In this document: piece after piece, positions 45,536 through 57,370 of the stretch
How positions within the stretch are numbered: position 1 is the stretch's first letter
Layout: each line of letters begins with the position of its first letter
DNA from: Blasia pusilla
Lineage: Eukaryota > Marchantiophyta > Marchantiopsida > Blasiales
Direction: 5' to 3'
Assembly: GCA_050084515.1 (NCBI GenBank)
Contig: CM114271.1
Location: forward strand, 63,922,001 to 63,986,000
DNA: 64,000 nt
Notes under the pieces: model-generated
Told to the model about the DNA's origin: nothing
Seen by the model: only the letters and a program-made list of their open reading frames with translations
The model's database searches: none
Translations under genes and position numbers: made by a program

Positions 45536-46300
45536 ACAGATATATCAAACTTCCAACCATGCGCTTGTACATATTTGAATCTGTAAGCAACTCTCCTTCA
45601 TCCACTCTTAGCTTCACACTATGGTCCAACGGTGTAGAGATTGGCTTACAAGCCGTCATACCATATTTTGAAAGCATGTGAAGAGCATATTGTCATTGTA
45701 GTAACCACATGCTTTCTCCAACCTTGATAAATTCAACACCAAGGAACTACTTGAGTTCTCCTAAGTCCTCTATATCAAATTTTGCTTGTAACTTAAGTTT
45801 GACTTGTTGGACTATTTCTTCAGTACTCCCAGTAATCAGGCGATCGTCAACATACAACACAACAAAAATTGTATGATCTTGTCCTCTCAAGACATATAAC
45901 GAGGAGTAAGAATCACATACCCTAAAACCCAACTTTTGTAGGACGTATGTAATCTTGCCATACCAAGCTCCTAGAGCTTGTTTGAGCCCGTATAGAGCTT
46001 TCTTCAACCTGCATACGTGAAGTGGAAACCTGGGATGCTCGTATCCATGTGGTTGAGTCATATATACCTCATCGTATAGATCTCCATTCACGAAGGCATT
46101 CTTAACGTCTACGTGATGTAATCTCCGCTTCTTATTTACTGCAATTGCAACCACTATTCTCGTAGTCGTCATCTTTACAACAGGGCTAAATTTTTCCTCA
46201 TAATCGTTGCCATATTATTGTGCATAGCCCTTAGCCACCAATCTTACTTTGTATTTTTAATTGAACCATCTTGATTGTGCTTGATTTTATAAGTCTATTT
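45536..46300 (-). pseudogene. Copia: reverse transcriptase, upstream part
   Basis: 46172-45747 carries VKNAFVNGDLYDEVYMTQPHG and the catalytic VVLYVDDRLITG, the Ty1/copia-type RT with YVDD. 45677-45537 carries MTACKPISTPLDHSVKLR and MVGSLIYLS. It is cut at this point by element copy 2 and resumes at 36088. Confidence 0.92.
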
Positions 46301-46435
46301 GCAACCAAAAGCTTCCTTACCGAAAGGTATATCAACCAACTCCCATGTCTATTGATGTCTTAATGCAAAAAGCTCTTCCTCCATACCTTTAATCCATTCA
46401 ACTTTACTTGCAGCTTCTTGAAAATAACTCAGCTC

Positions 46436-47600
46436 CTATTCTTGAAGGATAGTCATCATATATGCATGATGTGTCGCAAAGAAACCTTCATTTATGAATC
46501 TATGAACTGGATGTGTAACTCTCCTTGATCTACAAAGTTGTTGTTTAGAGGTAGATGCCTCTGATACCTTACTCGAGCTCTGACTAGTGTCAATAGAATG
46601 AATACGTACTCTTTTCGTCCATGGAATCAAAGATTTAACTGATGAATCTAGGACCTCTCCTAATCCTGCACTAGTACTTGGGAAAGTTGAAGACAATGTT
46701 TGTTGGTTTATAGTCATATTCTCCCCCTCAACAGACGAGTTTAGAGGTGGAATAGGCTCAGATGGAGCATACCATGATTTTAGCTCATCAAAGACAACAT
46801 TGTGACTAATAATAAGTTGCCTAGAAGATGGAATGTAGCACTTATACGCCTTAGTTTCATCAGCATAGCCAATGAAGATACATCTTTCAGACTTGGGGTC
46901 TAATTTATGACGTCTCTGAGAAGGAACATGAGCATAACAAAGACAGCCAAATACTTTCAAGAAGGAGAAAGCATATTTAGTTTGTGTGAAGACTTCAAAT
47001 GGGGTTTTATCATGAACTCCTGCTATTGGAGTTCGGTTGATTAAGAAGACTACCTCTGCCCAATACACTTTAGGCATGTTCTTCTCATTCAGCATAGCTT
47101 GTGCCGCTTCAGCAATATGTCGATTCTTCCTCTAAGCCACTCCATTTTATTGTGGAGTGTAACGACAAGTCACTTGACATTGACTGCCATTGTGACGTAA
47201 ATAGTCATCAAACTCTGTTGAAAGATATTCTCCTCCTCCATCACAATGCAATTTCAGAATGTGTTCTCGAGTCTGCTTCTCCACTAGAACTCTTAATGTT
47301 TGGAACACTGAAAATACCTCTAATTTGGCTTTCAGAAAGTACACCCATATATACCTAGAGAAGTCATCACTAAATGAAACAAAGTATTGGAAACCACTAA
47401 GGCTATGTTGTGATGTTGTCCACACATCACTATGAAGTAACTCAAATATCTCGGATGCTCTTCTAGCTTGGTTTGGAAAAGAAAATCTAACTTATTTTCC
47501 AAATTGGCAAGTAGGACATACCTCTAACCTAATAGGAATCGTAAATTTAGGAAGTCCTATTACTAGATTAGATGATGAAAGACTCTGTAATCTTTGAAGA
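46436..47600 (-). pseudogene. Copia: integrase
   Basis: The core with FVSFSDDFSRYIWVYFLK is in 47425-47147, and the downstream half is in 47095-46436 (KNMPKVYWAEVVFLINRTP ... VFGCLCYAHVP ... DPKSERCIFIGY). These are the standard Ty1/copia integrase blocks. Upstream text (LPKFTIPIRLEVCPTCQFGK) is the GAG-pre-integrase zinc region. A break lies near 47100-47150. Confidence 0.9.
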
Positions 47601-47618
47601 TTGATATGTCAAATTCTC

Positions 47619-48040
47619 TTATGCCACACATTTAGATCTATGACTTGTTGGCCTGTTTGACCATACATTGCTATTTGAATCTTTGGCATAGAAACATATT
47701 TGGACATTTTGCCCAGATCTAGTTCCTTTGGCTATCGTAGTCTGGTCATCCATTTTTTCAATGAAACAACCATATGTGTTAAACTTCACTTGATAATCCT
47801 GTTCTACTATCTGTCCTACAGAGATCATATTTCTTGCAATGGTAGGAACATAGACAACATTTCCCAAAGCACGAAGACCATCTGATGCTATTGGAACTTT
47901 ATCGATATGCGTGATATGATGTTGAGTGCCATCTCCTGTGAGTATTATTGCAGGATCTTTCACCGGCTCCAAACTACTAAACCATTTAACTTGTGAGGTC
48001 ATGTGATTTGATGCACTAGAGTCAATGTATCAATCTGCTG
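47619..48040 (-). pseudogene. Copia: protease
   Basis: The active-site region reads DSSASNHMTSQVKWF (about 47975-48035), where the usual copia motif is DSGASNHMT, so the glycine is changed. A following LGNVVYVPTIARNMISVGQ block is typical of copia proteases. Confidence 0.85.
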
Positions 48041-48129
48041 TCGAGTCTTTCTTGACCATTGCTCCCATATGATGAGTCATAAACCAAGAGATGCTCCGTT
48101 TGTGAATGTTATTGTTGTTAGTACTACCC

Positions 48130-49069
48130 TTGGTGTTGTTGCTCCACGTAGTTTTGTTGCTCTAAGGCTCCTATTCTCATATGTGCCTTCTTCTTGAAAC
48201 AAAACTTTGCATAGTGACCCTTTATCCCAGAGTAATTGCAAGATCCAGGGATCCTCTACTGTTGACCTCGATCCCACCGGTTTCCACCATCACCACCTTG
48301 TGATTGTGTCTGGTACTGATTCGTAGTTGAGTAATTGAGTAACGTTGTTCTGAGTGCCTCTTCCTCCATATGCTTGATATCCATCACGACCACGAAAGCT
48401 TCTACCACGTCCCCTGCCTCTATTTGGTCCATTACATGCAAATAGAGCACTCTCTTGAAGACTAGACGAGCTACCGCTGCCTACTACGTGCATATCCTCA
48501 CTGATTAACAGTGGGACTAACTCTTGAAAGGTTGGATACTTCTCTCTCACAGAGATAGAGGTCTCAACGGAATTTTTCTCCTTGGGAAGACCTTGAAGAG
48601 TGAAAAAAATAAGATCATCATCTTCAATTGTCACTCCAATGTTATTCAATTGATCAACAATATGTTTGATACTCGAAATATAATCATTGATGCTCTGCGA
48701 TCCTTTCCTCACTTCATTCAATTGTTGTTTCAATTGAAGCTTTATGGACTTTGTAGATGTTTGGAATAGTTTTTCCAATGCATCACATGCCTCCTTCGGA
48801 ATATCAACATCTTGAATGTGACCTATCATTGGCGAACTGATCATTATTGAAATGTAGTGGATTACTTGCCTTGCGCGTTTGTTCTAAGCGCGAACATTCA
48901 AATCCGTTGAGTCACCTTCTGGCTTGGCCTCATCACATGTGACAAGCTTCCATAGTTCTTGACCCATGAGAAGTTTTTTCATGCGAAACTTCCAAACATT
49001 GTAATTCTGCTTATCTAGCTTATCATCTGTGATTGTTGTTGAGGAATACTCCATGAGGAACGATTTCAC
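48130..49069 (-). pseudogene. Copia: gag (UBN2 family) with zinc knuckle
   Basis: Start at 49069 (MKSFLMEYSSTTITDDKLD) with the N-terminal YNVWKFRMKKLLMGQELW block. UBN2 gag text follows in 48844-48290 (AWDALE-type EACDALEKLFQ, LTLQGLP-type FFTLQGLPKE, then a GRGRGRSFRGR basic tail). A zinc knuckle at about 48200-48240 reads CNYSGIKGHYAKFC, with Ser replacing the second Cys. Confidence 0.88.
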
Positions 49070-49568
49070 TCACAAAAACATAATTTCAGGCACTCCACTG
49101 CTTCTATCAAAGCATGGATCACTCCTACATAGAAATTGACCTGAAATTTGCTAAAATTGATCTACTGTATGAGAGAATTAGTCGAAATTGGCCTTTGAGA
49201 GCAAACTGCAGAACTTTTCTTCACTAACTGCACTTTCCTACATTGAATTGCTCTTGCATGAATTCATAATATCATAATCCAACGATTTTGGATGCGTTAG
49301 AAAGCTCTTGATAAGCTCTACATGAAGGAAAGAATATCTTTTTGGGATCATTCTAGCCGCTTCGGACCCTGATGGCCAAATCGACCGGGAAACCCCTTAA
49401 AAAAGCCTCCAAAGTTTTATCATCGTCAAAGCTCCACCTAAAATCTGCACCCACTGAGCTCTGAATTAAATGTCCTTCTCCCAAATTGAAATTGTGCTTT
49501 CTCTTGCTTCTCTTCTCTCCTCAAACACCAAGAATTTCAAGTGATGTTCTCTTATCCCTCTCATTCCG

Positions 49569-49876
49569 TGTAGAAAACTACTAAAGAAGCATAATTGGTG
49601 GGAAACGACTCTCACACTCGCACATCACCATGGAGAACGAAATTTACAACGAGAGAATGAGTGGAGGCTGGTCCCTTCTCAATTATATAGGGTATGTACA
49701 AGCAACCCTAACCCTAACCTTAATCATAGTCTCGAGTTAGACTAACTGTGATTAACTAACCCTAGTTAAGATAATTGTGCTTAACTGACTAACCAAGATT
49801 AAACTTTCCTACTTTGTGTGAGTACCAAATGTAGCAGTTCAAGTGTCTCATGAGCTTGACTGTAACTCAATCTTCA
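49569..49876 (-). repeat. Ty1/copia 5' LTR with TATA box
   Basis: Partner of 35138-35446. Minus-strand TATATAA (49683-49689) is the likely promoter. The stretch 49070-49568 is the untranslated leader between LTR and gag. A standard primer-binding site is not evident next to the LTR, so the inner LTR boundary may be off by some bases. Confidence 0.85.
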
Positions 49877-51883
49877 ATAATTTGTTGGTAAAAAATGATT
49901 TGTGAGTATTTTTTGAGTTATTGGAGTTGCAAAGCATTCCAATCTTACAAAAGTTTAAGTCTTTCTTCCGACGAAGTTGGAAGTTTATTTTCTTTTTATC
50001 AAATATAGGAAAAATTTTTTTAGAATACTTAGAAAAAATCCAAAGAGATTGAGTTTAAAAAAAAAATTAAGATAGAGAGTTACGACTAGAAGGGAGAATT
50101 GGGAAAATTACATGAAGATTTATAAAAATATGTACAAATGATTTGAAGATAATATTTTTACTTAATAACCAATCCTACATCTTCTCAAGTTTTCATTCTA
50201 CCCTTAGCTTATTTCAGGTTAATATAAAAAAAATTACACTTGTTATGAGGATAACTTGTATAGGAGTAGAGTTATTCAAATAATTTTATGATTCAATCCA
50301 AAACCTCTTATCCTCTTTAGCAGAGCTTGCACTTTTTCCAAATTAGTTTTCTCGCTCTTCAAAAGCCCAAAGGAATGGAGTTAGTGCTCCCACATCCATA
50401 GCATGAGTAGTTAAAGCAAGTAAATGGTTAGAGATAAAGTCATTCTTAAAATAACATTTGTAATTACCCCAACTTTGTCCCACTATTTTACAATATGCAT
50501 CAAGGATTGGTCACAAATACAATTTTTGTGCAATGCTCATAAAATGAGCCAACTCACTATTCACATGACGTAAGTTAATATATGTGTCCACTAAACTGAA
50601 TTGCTACCATTACAAGTAATATTGCTCTCTTGTCTCGCTTTGGTCAAAGGTAACATATATGTGCTGCATTAGGTTCTTTATTTAGTTGATTTTGTATAGT
50701 TGTCCGCATTTGTTTTGTAAGGGCACTATATTTAATTGATTTGATAAGTTTGGAAAATAAATGCCTCCATAGTTGCTCTCTTCTCCCTTGCTTAGTTGAG
50801 GGATATATATATATATTCACTACCTCTTCTATTATTTGTTGTTTTGTATCGTTTTCTCGATTTGTTATCTCCCTTATAAGGTTAGATCTCATTTAAGTAA
50901 CCGTAGGGTTAAGTTTTGAACCTAAAACTTGGAGGATTACCTTCCTCTGTATTGGATGACAAGTTTGTAAGATTGCTTTCTTGTCCGTATTTAGTTATAT
51001 TTTATTTAGTTAACATAATATATGTGTATTAGAATAGGTAGTATATATTAAATCATAATAAATATTTCTTATGTGTAGTAGAATGTTAAACTTCCTTCAT
51101 TCCTCTCCATTTTATATGGATTGTTTGTTTTAATTTTGTTTATGTCATATTCTTAGGTTACATGTCTTGAACTCTTGTACGAATCATTCATTTTCATATT
51201 AAAATATTTGTTACATCTATATAAAGCATTCTTAAACTATGTGTATTGAACTCCGTGAGGATTTCATTTTTCATTTCTTTTGCTTTTCTAAACATTTCGC
51301 ATTCATATCTTTGTAATTGGAACTAAACATTCAAACTTAATTTGCCGTAGTAGTAGAAATCCGTTGTTGTTTACTATGCTACCTTCTAGTAATTGATCGC
51401 ATTTATGATATAACCACGCAATATATATGCACATTTGGAAATTAGGTATAACCACTAAGCTTGGATCTACTCTCACGTACGTATTCGTGAGATGAGAAGG
51501 TGTTGAACAACATACAAGAACCTTCTAAACTATATTTTCCCAACGCCTCCACCTTAAGGACTTCCAAGGAATCCAACAGGTAATACATCATGCACATATA
51601 GAACTATGCCTCCTATAATAACATCCAATATCATGAATGTTATCTAATATAAGAATTAGGAATTATCAGGACAAAACCTCATAGCTCCTAGATAATTACC
51701 TCCTCCATAAATGGTCTCCTATATCTTTAATATGGCCTTGAGTTGAGCGGTAGCCACGTTCCCAAATTACACAAATATATGCTCTTAGTGGATAAATATA
51801 TGCCCATATTGTCCTAAAAGGATGCATTGGCTTGTGTGTTGGAGGATATATTTCCAACACATCCCTTAGTGACTGTACATCAT
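49877..51883. other. AT-rich intergenic DNA
   Basis: No gene or transposon recognised. Only short frames and homopolymer-rich sequence. Confidence 0.5.
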
Positions 51884-52068
51884 GGTTGCAAAAAAATCGA
51901 AAAGTCTGTCCCTAAGACGGACATGGACAAATAAGTCCGGATATATCCACAGACATGGATCGTAAGAGGTGGGCCCCATACATTATTGCTCATGATAAGA
52001 GAGTGGGTGAGGACGGACGAGGCTATAAAGGGGAAGGGAGTGGAGGTGGGGCCTAAATAAACAAGTGC
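51884..52068 (-). mobile_element. MITE-like family, copy A (truncated or diverged)
   Basis: Begins GGTTGCA and carries AAGTCTGTCCCTAAGACGGACATGG and GGTGGGCCCCA in reverse orientation relative to copies B (52634-52957) and C (54062-54384). The far end is approximate. Confidence 0.5.
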
Positions 52069-52633
52069 AAGGTTTGTTTTAAGGTTTTGGTTTCCTCTTA
52101 GATTGTGTAAAATGAGAAAAATTTTGGAAATGGGAAGGAATAGGGCCAAAAATGCATACAATAGCGTTTATATAGCAAGTTTGCAACTTCATTGCAAGTG
52201 CCATACAACTCTCGAGACTTGCACTCAAGTAGCACAACCTAAATTATACCTATTCATACTCGTACACATGCAAGTTCATTCCAATTCTTGAGAGGTGAAA
52301 CATAATATTTATAAGTCCTAGACGGCTTTTGCCAGTAAAAAATCATGGGGTGAATGTTTTCCCAAAGTGGCAAACCCCATATACCTTCTTGAGAGTCTAG
52401 TGTGAGTCTTAGAACTCTCGAGCACATAATGTACGACCAAATTTAAATCCTCCATAACGTAGGGTTGTATAAGGATTCCTTGTGACGGAGGCAAACTTGT
52501 GTGGCAAGGAAATAGCAACTTCAGAGGTGGAGTGAGTGCATGGGGTCTTGAGGAGCATCATGTTGAGTACTTAAAGTTATCAAGCCACATCTGAGGAGAA
52601 TAAATTTCTTTGTGTGATTGTACAACTAGTGGG

Positions 52634-52957
52634 CAAGTTGCATATAAACAAAGTCTGTGTCCGCGGACATGTCCATGTCCATGTCCATGGACTTACGTCC
52701 GTCCTATATAAGGACTTGTCTATATGGGGCCCACCTCCTTTTTCTTTCTCAACCCCCCCCACTTGCCTTTGTGATCTGCACTTTCTTGTTTCTTCTTCCT
52801 CCCACCTCCACTCACTGCTCCCTATTGCTGTGCCCACCCTTGTCTTGCTTTCCACCATGACTTATAAGTACGGGCCCCACCTTTTGCAATCCATGTCTGT
52901 GGACATGTCCATCGATGTTCGTCCTAGGAACTGACTTGTCCGTTTTTATGCAACCAT
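52634..52957 (+). mobile_element. MITE-like family, copy B, with 9-bp flanking duplication
   Basis: Terminal inverted repeats: GTTGCATATAAACAAAG at the start and TCCGTTTTTATGCAACC at the end. ACTAGTGGG lies on both sides (52625-52633 and 52958-52966). A 9-bp duplication would fit a Mutator-like (MULE) MITE. The interior holds GGACATGTCC-type palindromes, GGGCCCACC boxes and a pyrimidine-rich centre. Non-coding. Confidence 0.6.
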
Positions 52958-54061
52958 ACTAGTGGGTGAGTAGCATATGTTTGCGCATGATGTATGGATA
53001 GCCAAGTCACATGCATGTCGCTTGCACATCTAGAATGCCATAATGCATATGGTGAAATCCCGAAATGACTCATTGATATTTTTGGATTTTATGTTGACCA
53101 TGATATCTCACGTTACTTTGGTTTTTTTTCATTGTAGAATACCAATGGCTTGTGAAGTGGTATGAGGGGCTTTTGTGGTAGAAAAGGACCGGGAGGCGTG
53201 GATGTTGGGTATTCCAACGCCCACAAACTGCAATGTTGCATCATGAGTGTTGATCTTAGGTAGGGATTTGGAACTAGTTGGACACCTGCGTAGAGATTAG
53301 GTGGATTGAAAACGGTAGGTACAAGTGAAATATTTTGCTCAAACGGAAAAAGGGAGACACTCCTTTGGTCAGAGAGGAGAGGAAGCGTTTCATCATGCCT
53401 TCGTGAGTGTCTCTTGCCTTCCAACATCCTTAGGATTGGAGATAGTTATATAAGTATCATACTGGAATGCATCATTAACTATGTGGGTATTTTGTGCAAT
53501 TTACAAAGTATGGAGAGTTTTGGACTTCTGAAGTTATGGTTGATGAGTAGCAGGATCAAACTCTCTAAGAAAAACTCATCGTCAATCAAGACATCTCAAT
53601 ATCCTTCGTAAGTTCGTAAAACTCTAATACAAATATTTTAGTGATAAACTTATTTTCTCTCTGTATACTAACTCCTCATTGGTATTTTGGCGCAAGATGA
53701 GATTCATATGGACAGTGACTTCGTTCAAGCATCGATTGGCTTGGATCCGATCATTCAAAGGCTGACTCCAACAAGAGACTCTAGTAAATAAGGAGATGCG
53801 CCTTATTGAGCGTTTTGCTGCTCCAAGTAAAAGTAGGAAATTCTCGCCCAATAATAGAATGGGTGGAGATCATGGGTCTATTTATAGTAGGCAACGGAGT
53901 TCAAGATCTAGTGATAGTAGCCTTGCTAGGGCTAGTACTTGTATTAGGGCGTTGCGTGATTTATATTAACAATGCCATAGGTGCTCGTAAGGTGCTCATA
54001 GATGGCTCACATTCTTGCGAGTTTTTCGATTCATTTAGGGGTGATTGCGAGTCTCAGACTA

Positions 54062-54384
54062 GGTTGCATGTGGACAAAGTTCGTGTTTGCAAATATGTCC
54101 ATGTCTGTGGACTTACGACTGTGCTATGGAAGAACTTGCTCATGTGGACCCCACCTTCTACTTCTTTCTCAATCCCTCCACTTCCCTTCATGTTCCATAC
54201 TTTCCCATTTCTTCCTCCTCCACCTCCACCTCCTCTCCCTCCCTCCCCTATCATTGCTCCACTTGCCCTTGCCCTACCTTTCATCATAAGTTATACATGT
54301 GGGCCCCACCTCTTGTAATCCATGTCCGTGGACATGTCAAGACTTGTCCGTCCTAAGGACAAACTTTTCCGGTTTTGTGCAACC
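54062..54384 (+). mobile_element. MITE-like family, copy C
   Basis: Same layout as copy B: GGTTGCATGTGGACAAAG start, TCCATGTCTGTGGACTTACG, GGACCCCACC, a pyrimidine-rich centre, GTGGGCCCCACC, CCGTGGACATGTC, end GTTTTGTGCAACC. Flanks do not show a clear duplication. Confidence 0.6.
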
Positions 54385-56814
54385 ATGGTCTCATGAATTG
54401 CAAATAACTCACAAAAATTGATTTGTAACCCACTTGCAACACAAGCAAAAAATAGTTAGAAAGTAATGGGTTCAAGTAGTGGTTTTATGACAACCGCAAA
54501 ATGGTTGTTTTTCGCTCCTCCTTTGCTAAATTGGGACTCTTATTAGGGTCTAGAAAACACTTCTTTAGGGATGATTTTGCTCTTTCTAATTGTTTCTAAT
54601 AGATGGCCCTCCTTTTTTGGTTTGGGTGATTTATTCATTCTTATAGTTTAGAACCACAAATTTTGGGAAAAATATGCTATTATGAACTTCACTCATTTAT
54701 ATGCCAAGGGAAATTATGGCCGAGGTTTTGTTGCTTGTAATTGTAAGTCAGTTGCAATTGTTATGCGAGTTATTTGTGATGCTTATTGCTCGCAATTTAC
54801 TAGTCATTTGTGATGTACACTCACAAATCTTAATGTATGGTGTTTGCAAGTCCTTTGCATCTTGCGAGATTCATAAACGTGCCACACTTGTAACTTACTT
54901 TGAATTCATTTGTAAATTTTGGAGAAATTGCAAAGTAGAGTCAACTTGTATGGGACTATGACTGGGAGGATGATAAACACGCGCCTCTTACCCCTACTAG
55001 TGATATTATCTTATCACTTTCAAGCTTGTTCAACAGCTGTAGTGTATTTGATAGCCACAATTTTAGACTAAAAAATTGCATTTTAATGTCAATCATGCAA
55101 CAATCACATGACGTTTGCACTGGTGTTTCCACATCTTTTAGCAAAATATGAAATTGGAATTATTTTTTGTAATTATATTTACTTGCACCATAATCACATA
55201 TATGACTATTGAAAAAGTTATGAAATTATAAGATAAGCATAGTCAAAAGGGAGTCAATGGTTAAATTCATAATGGAGATCATAGTTTCCATAATTGTGTC
55301 GGAGATCCAAGAATCAGGGGATATCAATGAAGTTTTGGATGCTTTTCTAATGTAATAGGCATGTCTCTACAACACAATGAGGGGACTTCCTCTCCCCATT
55401 TATTTGATTTTCTTCCACCCTTATGTTTTTTATCCTTTTATTGCGAGGCGAAGAAAAATGATAAAGTAATATCTGAAAGCAAGTATATGATGATTGTTAT
55501 AACTTTGATTCAGAAAATATGTTCATAACTTCCGATGGGATGCCTAAAGAGGTACCCCATTTGGGATTAAAGCAAAAATCCATGACTTGAAGCAAGAGGA
55601 AAATATGCTTTTTCTTGCCTTGCAACTTTTTCATAAAAAATGTGTTTTCTCTTGTTTATTTTCAAGAAAGAACCCACATGTGTGATTCTTATGGGAATGA
55701 AGTCCCCCACCATTATTCAGTGGGCCTAATGGACATTAATTTGGGATTTACGATGTTTAGGTGAGAGGCCATTGTTTCCATACCCTCACTTACATTTCAT
55801 AGTAGAATGTGGCTATTTTCAAATGGGACTGTCTTAATCCATCATGTGAAGCTTTGATCCTATTTTACATTCCCATAACATACAATAAACTAGTAATCCA
55901 AATAGCACATTTATACTATGAAAATCACAAGTTCAAAGTCCTCTTGTTCAAAGTTTTTATCTTGATTTGATCATTTGTTAAAATTTATAAAAAGATTTCA
56001 TAATATATCTCAATTGTGTCCCCCTACCCATATTCAACCTCTGGAGCATTACTTTAATTCATGAATTCATGATAAGAATACCAAGGGTAGTATTTCTATA
56101 ACATTTTCCATATAGGGGAAAAGAAACAACATTTCAAAGAGAAATTTATAATAAGTTTTGGAAGATGATGATGAACTATTTGTTGAGTGTACCAATGATA
56201 TTATAAATTTCAAATAAAATAAACTATTTACGATTTTACGTTTAAAAACATAAAATTAAATTTTGGTTGGGTGAAATACCAGGATCAGATTTCAAAATGA
56301 ATAGTATTTTAAGGTTCGGGCATTATAAAATGGGAGTTTCAACTTATCTCCAAGTAAGAAAATCAAACTCACGAAATGTCAAGATATCCAGCAGCAAATG
56401 ATGGCATTTTAATATTCAATGATATTATTAAATCGGAAAACTATTTGTGACGTTTACTGAAATACTTCGCAGGCTTACACAGCACGTGCGGTCCTCGCAT
56501 ATTTTAGGAATATCTTTACTATTTATTTAATAAAAACAGTTGAATAAGATCCATCTAAAAATCCAGTGTACGATCGATTGTTGGTGTATAGGATAACCGA
56601 CTCTCCTTCCCACGTCCGTCTCACAAGTGGTGGTTCTCGTTGCATGCTACTGAATAGTTAAGAAAATACCATTATCCTCTCCTCTACATAAAGGAGCGGA
56701 GGTACACTCTTAAAGCTTCATCATTTTGAGGAACCCGACACCCTCCCTCATCCACACTGTTGTAATTCCCTGCGGGATCGGACGGAAGCGTCGTCACCTA
56801 CTTTCGCCTCCACA
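54385..56814. other. AT-rich intergenic DNA
   Basis: No gene, RNA or mobile element recognised. Confidence 0.5.
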
Positions 56815-57370
56815 ATCACGGGCCAGTATAGACGGGTTGAGTCCCGTAACAGAGGTCGGTGCTGTCGCTAGCGCGCGAGCTACAGCTCTTGGGTACGCTC
56901 GACCGACGGACGACGACAGCCCGGACAGCCCCAAATCTCTCGCCGCTTCTATGAAGGGGATCCGGCGGGTGCGCACCGACAAACATCTCCATAATCTCCG
57001 CCAACTGCAGCACGGAAGCGTCACGAGCCGAAACGTACCAGTCGTAATCATTCCCGCCAAGTATAGATAGATCCGTAGAGGAACGTGGGAAAGGGGTAGC
57101 GGATACGGTCTATACTCGAGTGAGGACAGGCGAACCTTCTCCACAATCCCAGCCAACTATAGAGGATCCAATGTGAAGACCGGCAGGCGAGGCGAGGCGA
57201 GACTGGTGAAAAGAGCTTAACGAACGGATCGTGACTTTGTGGCTCCGTACATCAACGCCTCCAGAAATGTCTCCAAGTATAGTGGGATCCTATGTTAGAC
57301 CGTGATCATGATCACCCCCCCCACTCCGGAACCTTCGCCGTATGCGGAGGGATCCGATGTGCAGCGGCTC
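56815..57370. repeat. GC/CpG-rich block with a recurring AAGTATAG-GGATCC motif
   Basis: A sharply GC-richer island in AT-rich DNA. A motif like CC(A)A(G/C)TATAG followed within a few bases by GGATCC recurs at about 56823, 57056, 57152 and 57276, with a related word near 57345. Spacing is irregular, so it is a degenerate array at best. The 114-codon frame 56726-57070 (+) has no recognisable domain. Confidence 0.4.

Larger units (their letters stand above)
35138..49876 (-). mobile_element. Ty1/copia retrotransposon, interrupted by element copy 2
   Basis: Two LTRs flank an internal region in copia order on the minus strand: gag, protease, integrase, reverse transcriptase, RNase H. Without the nested 9.4-kb insert it is about 5.3 kb. 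Reading frames are broken by several stops and frameshifts. Divergence between its LTRs is visible by eye, so it is not a recent insertion. Copy 2 of the DNMT element entered its reverse transcriptase region, which makes the DNMT element insertion the younger event. Confidence 0.92.

Noticed and set aside
45465-45677. Minus-strand 70-codon frame taken as one protein
   Set aside because: It is a chimera of copia reverse transcriptase (upper part) and the terminal tail of the DNMT element across the insertion junction.
50644-50892. 82-codon minus-strand frame as a gene
   Set aside because: Low-complexity, AT-driven composition with no motif or neighbouring exons.
56726-57070. 114-codon plus-strand frame in the GC-rich block as a gene
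   Set aside because: GC-rich sequence gives long frames by chance on both strands, and no motif or context supports it.
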